DNA from: Byssovorax sp.
GTDB lineage: Bacteria; Myxococcota_A; Polyangia; Polyangiales; Polyangiaceae
Assembly: GCA_025362495.1 (NCBI GenBank)
Contig: JANYGI010000009.1
Location: forward strand, 1-52,611
Length of the DNA: 52,611 bases
Direction of reading: 5' to 3'
Shown here: positions 25,561 to 32,540 of the stretch, piece after piece
Layout of the letters: each line of letters begins with the position of its first letter
Numbering within the stretch: the stretch's first letter is position 1
Translations under genes and position numbers: made by a program
The notes under the pieces: generated by a model
The model's database searches: none
Seen by the model: only the letters and a program-made list of their open reading frames with translations
What the model was told of the DNA's origin: nothing

Positions 25561-27252
25561 TCAGTCCACCAACGTGCGCGCGGGCCGCCCCGGTTCGCCC
25601 TTCACGAGGGTCGCCCCGAGCTCGAGGGTGTCGGGCAGCAGACCCTGCACCTGCGAGACGATCTGCTCGACGACGTGGCGGGCTTCTTCGATCGTCGGGC
25701 CGACGATCGAGACCGCGAACTTCAGCGGGCCAGTGCGCCCCGCGACCACCGGCGTGAGGCTGAGCAGGAGCATCTCGGTGAGCTCGACGACGCGCTGGGC
25801 GGCGCGGCGAAGCGCGAGCATTTCGAGGATGGTCGGGCGCTCGCTGACCTGACGGTTCGGCCCGCGGAGCTCGTAGCGCGCGACCTCCATCGGGGCCTCG
25901 GCCCAGTCACCGAAGAGGCCGTCTTCGTCGATCGCCTTGAGCAGGTGCTCGCGCACGAGGAGGCCCGTGAGCCCGTCGCGCTTGTGGAGGTACTGGCGCG
26001 CGCGCTTGTGCTGGAACGACTCGGGCGCGAAGCTCACCAGCTTGAGGCGGCACTCGCCGACCTGGGCCTCGCCGCCGTGGAGCAGCGCGAGCTGCGTTTT
26101 GCGCTCGTAGTTGTGATCGGCGTAGCTGCCGTTGGTGCTGCCGAGGTCTTCGATCAGCCACGAGCCGGACTGCCAGCGGAGCACGGCGTGCGTGCCCGAA
26201 ACAGTGGCCTCGGGCATCACCAGGTCTTGATCGCCGCGGCGACCGACGGAGAGCAGCGGCTTGTCGAGCGGGAGGAGCTGACCGACGATCTCCGGAGCGT
26301 TCGTCGCGTAGGTGACGAGCAGCCCCTGGGCGCCGGGGTTGAACGTGGTGACGACCGCACGACCGGGAGGCGGGCCGGGATCGAGCCGCTCGCGCGGGAG
26401 CTGGATCGGGCTCGTGGTGAGCTGCGTCGGGTTGAAGAAGCGCATGTGCCGCGCCTGCGGCCGCATCTGCGCGTCTTCGTTCATCCCGCGAAAGATCTGG
26501 CGGACCTCGTCGATCGAGAGACCGGCGGGGACGTCGAACATGATCTGCTGCCGCATCGTCTTCGCGCGCGGCTTGTATCCGGGCTCGGGGACGCGGCACG
26601 TCCACATTTCCCAGAGCGTGAGGGCCATCGCGTAGACGTCGTCGTCGGCGCTGGCGCCGCCCGAACGCAGGCGCTCGGGGGACATGTAGTTGGGGGTCCC
26701 GCCGTCGGGCGGGGCGCCGGGGCGCCGGGCCGAGGCGCGCGCGCGCTCTTGCGCGAAGCCGAAGTCGAGGATCACGGCGCGGCCTTCGCTGACCATGACG
26801 TTGCCGGGCTTCAGATCGCCGTGCACGAGGCCCTGCGCGTGGATCGCGGCGAGGCCGGCGCAGACCTCCGAGGCGATCTTGCGGAACTCGTCCGCGGTGT
26901 AGCCGCCCTGGGCCTTCTTCTTGCGGATGTGCGTGTGCAGCGTCTGCCCGGGGATCTGCTCCATCACGAGGATGGGGCCCCACGAGCTGGGCGCGAGATC
27001 GTGAACGCGGCAGACGTTCGGGTGGCTCACGGAGCGCGCGAGCAGCAGCTCCTGGCGGAGCGCTTCGTCGTCGCCGGGCATGCGCGACTCTTCGCGAACG
27101 ACCTTGAGCGCGACGGTTTGCTGGGTGGACCTGTCGAATGCCAGGAACACCTCGCCCATCCCACCTTTGCCGAGGCTCTGGCGGATATCGTAACGATCGT
27201 TGACGACCGTTCCGGGGGCAATGGGCGGGGGAGGGCTGGCTTTGGTGGTCAC
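25561..27252 (-). CDS. Ser/Thr kinase-FHA-degenerate GGDEF fusion
   Basis: 563 aa. Kinase domain at 20-275: Gly-rich loop GKGGMGEVF, Lys50, catalytic loop HGDLKPGN (Asp146, Asn151), DFG at 163-165, SPE in place of APE. The usual Arg before the catalytic Asp is Gly, so it is a non-RD kinase. FHA domain at about 335-405: SVGRRGDQDLVMP, SGTHAVLRW and DLGSTNGSY, the phosphothreonine-binding signature. Residues 423-555 start DGLTGLLVREHLLKAI, the opening motif of GGDEF domains, but the GGDEF catalytic signature itself is missing, so a nucleotide cyclase activity is unlikely. No TM segment; cytoplasmic. The architecture suggests a scaffold that binds phosphorylated partners. Divergent from the cobalamin-riboswitch lipoprotein region. 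Confidence 0.9.
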   Translation of the reverse strand: MTTKASPPPPIAPGTVVNDRYDIRQSLGKGGMGEVFLAFDRSTQQTVALKVVREESRMPGDDEALRQELLLARSVSHPNVCRVHDLAPSSWGPILVMEQIPGQTLHTHIRKKKAQGGYTADEFRKIASEVCAGLAAIHAQGLVHGDLKPGNVMVSEGRAVILDFGFAQERARASARRPGAPPDGGTPNYMSPERLRSGGASADDDVYAMALTLWEMWTCRVPEPGYKPRAKTMRQQIMFDVPAGLSIDEVRQIFRGMNEDAQMRPQARHMRFFNPTQLTTSPIQLPRERLDPGPPPGRAVVTTFNPGAQGLLVTYATNAPEIVGQLLPLDKPLLSVGRRGDQDLVMPEATVSGTHAVLRWQSGSWLIEDLGSTNGSYADHNYERKTQLALLHGGEAQVGECRLKLVSFAPESFQHKRARQYLHKRDGLTGLLVREHLLKAIDEDGLFGDWAEAPMEVARYELRGPNRQVSERPTILEMLALRRAAQRVVELTEMLLLSLTPVVAGRTGPLKFAVSIVGPTIEEARHVVEQIVSQVQGLLPDTLELGATLVKGEPGRPARTLVD

Positions 27253-27276
27253 GCGCGCGTGGCTAGCGTAGTCGTT

Positions 27277-27462
27277 TCACGCGTCTTCTCGAGGGTTCAC
27301 CGCACCGTGCAGGTCGGGCTCCGCGAGTCGAGCGAGTGCGGGGCCAAGCGTCGTCCATCTGCACGGAGAGCGCAACGAGTCTTGCAGGGGATTGAAGATT
27401 CGACCGCCGAGAATGGCGCCCGCGTCGGAGTAGTGCGGGAAGTTCGGCGTGGACAGAGGCAC
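27277..27462 (-). CDS. possible small protein upstream of the FHA kinase
   Basis: 61 aa from GTG 27462, ending 24 nt before the kinase start. Codon third positions are GC-biased. Composition is mixed, with aromatic, Pro and charged residues (PLSTPNFPHYSDAGAILGG). No family recognised, and no clear ribosome binding site. It may be a leader peptide or chance frame. The remainder of 27253-27584 shows nothing else coding. Confidence 0.3.
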   Translation of the reverse strand: MPLSTPNFPHYSDAGAILGGRIFNPLQDSLRSPCRWTTLGPALARLAEPDLHGAVNPREDA

Positions 27463-27584
27463 CGACGCAAGCCGCGCTTGACGACGTGGGCCCGATCGCC
27501 CTAAGCGCGCGCCGGGCTCCGAACCGCACGCCCTGCGGACCTCGGAGCCAGCTCGAAGCAGTCGACGCGCGCGCTCCAGCCAAT

Positions 27585-27775
27585 CCGAGGTCGGGCGCCC
27601 GCGCCGGACAACAGGGAAGCCGGTTCGAAGCCGGCGCGGCCCCCGCCACTGTACCCGGGGACGAAGGCGGAAATCACCACTGGATCAAGCCCGGCGCGCG
27701 AGCGTCGGAGGCGAGCCGGGAAGGTCCGCCGGAGGATGATCCGGGAGCCAGGAGACCTGCTGCGTCGAGACCGTC
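27585..27775 (+). promoter_or_regulatory. cobalamin (adenosylcobalamin) riboswitch
   Basis: The diagnostic elements occur in order: an ACAGGGAAGCCGG stretch and complementary CCGGC, GCGGCCCCCGCCACTGTA, CACTGG, a GCCGGGAAGG segment, then the B12 box GAGCCAGGAGACCTGC at about 27744-27759. GGTC at 27589-27592 pairs with GACC at 27769-27772, closing P1. A hairpin (CCTCC/GGAGG) and a GACGG/CCGTC stem-loop (27802-27824) follow and could form the expression platform. High B12 normally represses such genes. The next plus-strand gene, 150 nt on, is a lipoprotein of unknown function rather than a known cobalamin gene. Confidence 0.92.
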
Positions 27776-27926
27776 CGCGACCTCCGGGGTTGGAGGGATG
27801 TGACGGCTGCGCGACGCGTCCGTCTTGCCGCCTTTCCATCCATTCGCCTCGTGGTCGCTCCCTGGTGGAGCGCCGGCTCCACCTCCAGATCGCGAGGCGC
27901 GGGCGAGCGCCTCGACGGAGACGACG

Positions 27927-29234
27927 ATGACGAAGCAGATCGATGGAAACGCGGCGCGCGCGCTCGCGACGATGATGATGATCGGGAGCGCGGCCGTGGC
28001 CGCCGGGGCGTGCGACGGAGGCCAGATCTTGCCGCCGCCGCTGCCGGATACGACGAGCACGACGACCGGAATGGATCCGACCACGTCGAGCAGTACGGCG
28101 GGCTCGGGAGGCGCGGGCGGCTCGGGTGGATCGACCGCGACGACGACGTCGACGTCGACGAGCGCGAGCAGCAGCGGCACCGGCGGGGCGGCGCCGACGT
28201 GCCTCGACGGCGCGGCGATCGCCGACGTGCTGGCGATCAAGGATCCCTCGCTCTGCGCGATCGCGCGGTACGACGCCGCGGAGGCGCTCGGCTTCAACGC
28301 GCCGTCGTGGGGCGCGCATGGCGGACCGCTCACGCTCCGCGCAGGCAAGAACGGGACGTTCGATCTCGTGCGCTGGACGCCGCCCGCCGACACGAAAGGC
28401 ACGCTCACGAAGCAAGAGGTCAACGTCGATGGGAAGATCCCGACCGGCGCGTTCCTCGGCGGCCAGGCCGTCGATGTTCCCTTCTTCGGCTGGACGGCGC
28501 TCTCGTGGACGGGCGCGTTCCCGGACACCACCGGCGAGGTGCTGCTCGTGAAGGGCAGCGCCGTCGACAAGCGCTACGCGACGAGCGGAGCGTACGCGGC
28601 CGCGGGGATCGGCGCGGCGAACATGCAGGGTCGCCTGCTGCTGACGGGCCTCTCGCCGGTCGGTGACGCGAAGGCGGGCGCCAACGGGCTCTATGCTGCC
28701 GACACCTGCGGCACGCCCGCGCAACCCTCGCTGCTGCCGGGCATGGACGCGACGTGCAAGGCGCCGATCAGCGTCGCGACGTGGGGCGATTCGTCGGGCC
28801 CGGTCGCCGTCGATCACGCGGGCAACGCCTTCGTCATCGCGTCGAGCTTCGACGACACGCAGGAGGCGCGGGGCTTCGATGCGGCGTCGATCGCGCGCGG
28901 CGCGGCGCCGACGGCGGGCACCAAGCTCTTCACGATCCCGGGCTTCGGATCCAGCGTCGCGGCGCTCGCGCCGACGGCCACCGCGCCCGGCATCATCGCG
29001 TACCAGCCGAGCAGCTCGACGACGTTCCTGCCCGAGGACGCCATCGAGCAGCAGTACACCGTGACGGGCGGCAAGCTCGCCGCGATGGGCGTCCCCACGA
29101 CGCTCTTCCAGAGCGCCGTCCCCAACGCGCTGCTGTACGTGATGATCGACGATCAAGATCGTCTGTGGGTCGGAACTGATCAGGCCTCGCCGGCGACGGG
29201 CGCGACGTACGTCGTCGTCACGCGCAAGCCCTGA
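27927..29234 (+). CDS. secreted lipoprotein under cobalamin riboswitch control
   Basis: 435 aa from ATG 27927, with GGAG 6 nt upstream. Signal peptide with a lipobox near residue 26 (VAAGAC), then a Ser/Thr/Gly/Ala linker to about residue 90, as in other lipoproteins in this window. The remaining 340 residues contain repeating short beta-type segments such as GPLTLRAGKNGTFDLVRW, PVAVDHAGNAFVIASS and LYVMIDDQDRLWVGTDQ, spaced like blades of a beta-propeller. Several cysteines (about 91, 109, 251, 266) could form disulfides. Together with the riboswitch, this suggests a surface protein that captures corrinoids, comparable in concept to BtuG of Bacteroides (a propeller lipoprotein). The evidence is architecture and control only; no sequence homology is claimed. 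Confidence 0.8.
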   Translation: MTKQIDGNAARALATMMMIGSAAVAAGACDGGQILPPPLPDTTSTTTGMDPTTSSSTAGSGGAGGSGGSTATTTSTSTSASSSGTGGAAPTCLDGAAIADVLAIKDPSLCAIARYDAAEALGFNAPSWGAHGGPLTLRAGKNGTFDLVRWTPPADTKGTLTKQEVNVDGKIPTGAFLGGQAVDVPFFGWTALSWTGAFPDTTGEVLLVKGSAVDKRYATSGAYAAAGIGAANMQGRLLLTGLSPVGDAKAGANGLYAADTCGTPAQPSLLPGMDATCKAPISVATWGDSSGPVAVDHAGNAFVIASSFDDTQEARGFDAASIARGAAPTAGTKLFTIPGFGSSVAALAPTATAPGIIAYQPSSSTTFLPEDAIEQQYTVTGGKLAAMGVPTTLFQSAVPNALLYVMIDDQDRLWVGTDQASPATGATYVVVTRKP

Positions 29235-29240
29235 TCAAGG

Positions 29241-29261
29241 GGCCGCCCGGCCTCGATTTTT
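29241..29261 (+). terminator. weak terminator after the riboswitch-controlled gene
   Basis: A short GC stem GGCC-GCCC-GGCC, extendable by one or two pairs, followed by TCGATTTTT. A further 7-bp stem (GCCGCGG 29274-29280 with CCGCGGC 29294-29300) lies before the next gene. Plausible but short, so transcription into the downstream gene is not ruled out. Confidence 0.35.
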
Positions 29262-29337
29262 CCGTTGCGATGGGCCGCGGTGATTTTCCTTCCCCGCGGC
29301 ACATGGCATGCACGTAGCGTTGCGTGGCGGAGGCATC

Positions 29338-30249
29338 ATGACCGGGCTGGAACCCAGGGCCGATCAGGCAGTGCGGGACGCGGTGGATGCCTTCATCGAA
29401 GGCCGCCTCCGACCGGACTACGCGGGTGAGACGGTGTTCGAAACGAAGAACAGCCGCTACCGCCTCATGGACGGCGTCCTGTTCTCGGCGCCCGACGCCT
29501 CGCTCATCGGCGCCGAGCTCGTGGGATGGTTGATCGACTCGCCGCGACGCAGCTCCGTCGAGTCGGCGTGGCAAGCCACGTCGCGCGCGGTGCTCGTCGA
29601 TCGCCAGCGGGGCCGACACATCATCGTCACGTCGAGCACCCGGATGCTCCACCTCGAAGAAGAGTCGCCCGAGTCTGGATCACGCGAGGACCAGGATGGA
29701 TCATCGGTCCATCCTCCCATCCTCGAAGCGAGCGCCGCGACGACCCCGCCGACGCTGCCGCCTCCATCGGCTCGACCGCCCTCGGTCGATGCGCCCACGC
29801 TGCGCGCGCAGGCTTCGCCGCCCTTCGCGCTCGCGCCGTTGCCTCGCGTCCACGCGCCGCCGCGACCCATGCTCCAGCGCATCCCGCAGGCGACCGCTCC
29901 GAAGCCGCTCGCGCGTCCGCTCCCGTACCCCTCTGCGCCACCGCGGCGCCCCTCGCCGTCGCCTTCGCCGTTGCCCACGGCGGCCGCCGCGCAGATGGCG
30001 CCGCTGCCGCAGCCGGGACGCCTCCCGCAGTCACCGCCGATCACCTCGGCGCACCAGCCGATCGAGACGCTCGAAGAAGGCGCGCTGCAGATCGACAGCG
30101 ACGACGACCTCGAGGGGACCGATCCGAACGCGCCCCCGTTCCTGCTGGCGCGCCCCGCGTCGAAGCCCGCGTCAGTCGTCCCCGCGGCGCCGGCGAGCCA
30201 GCCGTTTCCGCTCGCGCGGGTAATGCAACGCGGAGCACCCCTCCGCTGA
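29338..30249 (+). CDS. hypothetical protein with Pro-rich tail
   Basis: 303 aa from ATG 29338 (GGAGG 4 nt upstream; an earlier ATG at 29308 has none). The N-terminal 110 residues look folded (AVDAFIEGRLRPDYAGETVFETKNSRYRLMDGVLFSAPD...). The rest is Pro/Ala/Ser-rich low complexity with basic runs, ending in an acidic patch (IDSDDDLEGTDPNAPP). No TM segment or signal peptide. No family recognised. It precedes a PEGA kinase that has its own promoter, so they are probably separate transcripts. Confidence 0.7.
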   Translation: MTGLEPRADQAVRDAVDAFIEGRLRPDYAGETVFETKNSRYRLMDGVLFSAPDASLIGAELVGWLIDSPRRSSVESAWQATSRAVLVDRQRGRHIIVTSSTRMLHLEEESPESGSREDQDGSSVHPPILEASAATTPPTLPPPSARPPSVDAPTLRAQASPPFALAPLPRVHAPPRPMLQRIPQATAPKPLARPLPYPSAPPRRPSPSPSPLPTAAAAQMAPLPQPGRLPQSPPITSAHQPIETLEEGALQIDSDDDLEGTDPNAPPFLLARPASKPASVVPAAPASQPFPLARVMQRGAPLR

Positions 30250-30412
30250 ATTCACGCCGCGTCGATCGCCCGAGCCTTCGCGCTCGAGGCGGCGCTGCTA
30301 GCGGCGACGAACGCGTGGATGATCCGGCATTCGCGGCCCGCTTCGAACGATTTTAGCGCAACGCGTCAACGCACTTCGAGGCGTGGGGATCGCGGCGCGA
30401 GACCCATCGTAA

Positions 30413-30442
30413 TTGACACCTCGAATGCGCACGGGCGACAAT
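30413..30442 (+). promoter_or_regulatory. sigma-70-type promoter for the PEGA kinase gene
   Basis: TTGACA at 30413-30418, an 18-nt spacer, and GACAAT at 30437-30442, giving a transcription start near 30449. The -35 is a perfect match and the -10 matches four of six. Because the start site would lie downstream of TTG 30444, the kinase must start at ATG 30516. Confidence 0.55.
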
Positions 30443-30515
30443 TTTGATAGATCCTCAGAACGGGCGATACGCGCCCTTCGACGATCGTCCCCCAAGCCCC
30501 CGCGAAGTTGCCGCC

Positions 30516-32201
30516 ATGCCCGAGAGCCGTCCAGAGGGCGCCGCCAGCGCCCGACCCGAGCAGGCCGGCCCCACCAGCAGGGGCGAGCCGGATCCGCTGA
30601 TCGGGCGCGTCGTCAACGGTCGCTTCAAGATCCTGTCGGTCATCGCCCGCGGTGGCATGGGCAAGGTCTACAAGGCCGAGCAGTCGCCGCTGAACCGCAT
30701 CTGCGCGCTCAAGGTCCTCAGCCCCAAGTACGAGGGCGATCGCGATCCGGAGTTCCACAAGCGCTTCTTCCTCGAGGCCTCCACGGCCGCGAAGCTCACT
30801 CACCCCAACACGGTGACGATCTTCGACTACGGGCAAGACGGCGACGATCTCTACTTCATCGCGATGGAGTTCATCGAGGGGCGCACGCTTCATCGTGTGC
30901 TCCGCGACGAGGGCTCGTTCGTCGAGATCCGCGTCGCGCACATCGCCGGGCAGATCTGCCGCTCGCTCCGCGAGGCCCACGCGCTCGGCGTCGTTCACCG
31001 TGATCTCAAGCCCGGGAACATCCTGCTGACCGATCGCGGCGACGAGCAGGACAACGTCAAGGTGCTCGACTTCGGCCTCGTGAAAGACGTCTCGGGCGAG
31101 GCCGAAGATCTCACCCAGGCCGGCCTCTTCATGGGCTCGCCGAAGTACATGGCGCCCGAGCAGATCCTCGGCGGCGAGATCACCGCGCGCACCGACATCT
31201 ACTCGCTCGGCGTGATGATGTTCGAGATGCTCAGCGGCCGCGTGCCCTTCGATCGCGGCGCGAGCGTCGGCACGCTGATGGCGCACGTGAACGACGTGCC
31301 CCCGCCGATGCGGCAAGTGAACCCCAAGCTCGTCCTCTCGCGCACGATGGAGAACATCGTCATGCGCTGCCTCGAAAAGGACGCCAACAAGCGCTTCGCC
31401 TCGATGAAGGACCTGCTCAACGCCCTCAAGCGCGTGGGCCTCGACGAGGGCGCGCCGATGATGACCGACACGCAGGAGAGCATGCCGATGGCGCGGCTCG
31501 ATCTGCTGGGCGCGTCGTCGGCCCGCGGCATCAGCGCCGACTCGGGGCCGCAGTCGGGGCCGCAGTCGGGCGCGCACCGATCGATCAGCACGCCCCCGGG
31601 CGACGGCCGCAACTCGTCGCAGATCACCGACTCGAGCCTCAGCCCCGCGCCCGCGCCGCCGCTCGACACCGACGCGATGGCGAAGATGCGGCCGAAGAGC
31701 CGGCCGTACGTCTGGCTCCTCGCCGCGGCGGTCGCGGCCGGCATCGCGGTGACGGTGATCGCCACGTCGAAGCAGCACCCGGGCGACGAGCGGCAGGCGT
31801 CGAGCGGCGCGCCCGCCGGCACCGGCAGCCCCGCGACGACGCAGCAGCCGACCGCGACGCCCACGACCACGACGACCGTCGCGGCGACGGATCCCGCGAG
31901 CACCGTGCGCACCGTGAAGGTCGAGAGCGATCCTCCGGGCGCCAGCGTCAACGAAGGCAACACCGAGGTCTGCTCGTCAACGCCGTGCGACGTCGTGTGG
32001 AAGGGCGACGCCGGCAAGGGCGAGCACAAGCTCCAGCTCAACAAGAAGGGCTTCAAGACGACGAAGCTCACCGTCTCGGCGACCGACACCAAGGTCTCCA
32101 CGAAGCTCGACGCTCCGCCGGCGGTCTACGTGGGACCGCGAACGCCGCAGCCGCCGCCCGACGGCACCGGGAAGCGCAAGCCGAATCCGTACGGGGACTA
32201 G
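30516..32201 (+). CDS. Ser/Thr protein kinase with TM segment and C-terminal PEGA domain
   Basis: 561 aa. Kinase domain at 34-305: ARGGMGKVYKA, invariant Lys near 66, HRDLKPGN (Asp163, Asn168), DFG at 185-187, and GSPKYMAPEQ, all present, so it is expected to be active. A Gly/Ser/Pro linker with a short GPQSGPQSG repeat leads to a TM helix (399-417), then a Thr-rich spacer and a PEGA domain (463-530: TVKVESDPPGASV... KLQLNKKGFKTTKLTVSATD) outside the membrane. PEGA domains are thought to bind surface structures or link sensors to the cell wall. A hairpin terminator follows the stop codon. Confidence 0.94.
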   Translation: MPESRPEGAASARPEQAGPTSRGEPDPLIGRVVNGRFKILSVIARGGMGKVYKAEQSPLNRICALKVLSPKYEGDRDPEFHKRFFLEASTAAKLTHPNTVTIFDYGQDGDDLYFIAMEFIEGRTLHRVLRDEGSFVEIRVAHIAGQICRSLREAHALGVVHRDLKPGNILLTDRGDEQDNVKVLDFGLVKDVSGEAEDLTQAGLFMGSPKYMAPEQILGGEITARTDIYSLGVMMFEMLSGRVPFDRGASVGTLMAHVNDVPPPMRQVNPKLVLSRTMENIVMRCLEKDANKRFASMKDLLNALKRVGLDEGAPMMTDTQESMPMARLDLLGASSARGISADSGPQSGPQSGAHRSISTPPGDGRNSSQITDSSLSPAPAPPLDTDAMAKMRPKSRPYVWLLAAAVAAGIAVTVIATSKQHPGDERQASSGAPAGTGSPATTQQPTATPTTTTTVAATDPASTVRTVKVESDPPGASVNEGNTEVCSSTPCDVVWKGDAGKGEHKLQLNKKGFKTTKLTVSATDTKVSTKLDAPPAVYVGPRTPQPPPDGTGKRKPNPYGD

Positions 32202-32208
32202 TCACGAT

Positions 32209-32226
32209 GGGGCCGCAAGCGGCCCC
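32209..32226 (+). terminator. hairpin after the PEGA kinase
   Basis: Perfect 8-bp GC stem GGGGCCGC-AA-GCGGCCCC starting 8 nt after the stop. No T-tract follows, so it may stabilise the 3' end or work with Rho. Confidence 0.5.
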
Positions 32227-32540
32227 AAACCCCGGCTCGCTTCGCTCGCCTTCGTCGATTGGAGCCGTGTCCGCCTTCTGCGCAGCGCGCGTGGAGGCGC
32301 GAGCACGCGCACGACAGACGACGACGGGAGAGGCGGGACGGCGAGTGCGTGCGCGCAGTGCGCGGGGTGATGTCCACCGCGAAGCATGAAACCGGGCGTG
32401 TTCTGTTGCCCTTGGCGCCCGTCCCTGATTGCATGGTCGGACGGACGCGGGGAGTTTTGCCGGGCTCCGCGTCTCCCGGCACTCTGGAACCGCCTGGATG
32501 GGATCCACCCTCAGGGTCTCGACGGGATGAAGAAGCGCGC
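32227..32540. other. leader region of the TonB-receptor gene
   Basis: About 310 nt without a supported gene. A hairpin (GACGCGGGGAG near 32448 with CTCCGCGTC near 32477-32485) lies in what would be the mRNA leader. I checked for cobalamin, TPP and FMN riboswitch signatures and saw none. Two AT-poor stretches offer no obvious promoter. Confidence 0.35.

Noticed and set aside
32227-32540. Riboswitch before the TonB-dependent receptor
   Set aside because: No cobalamin, TPP or FMN conserved boxes; only a GC-rich hairpin.
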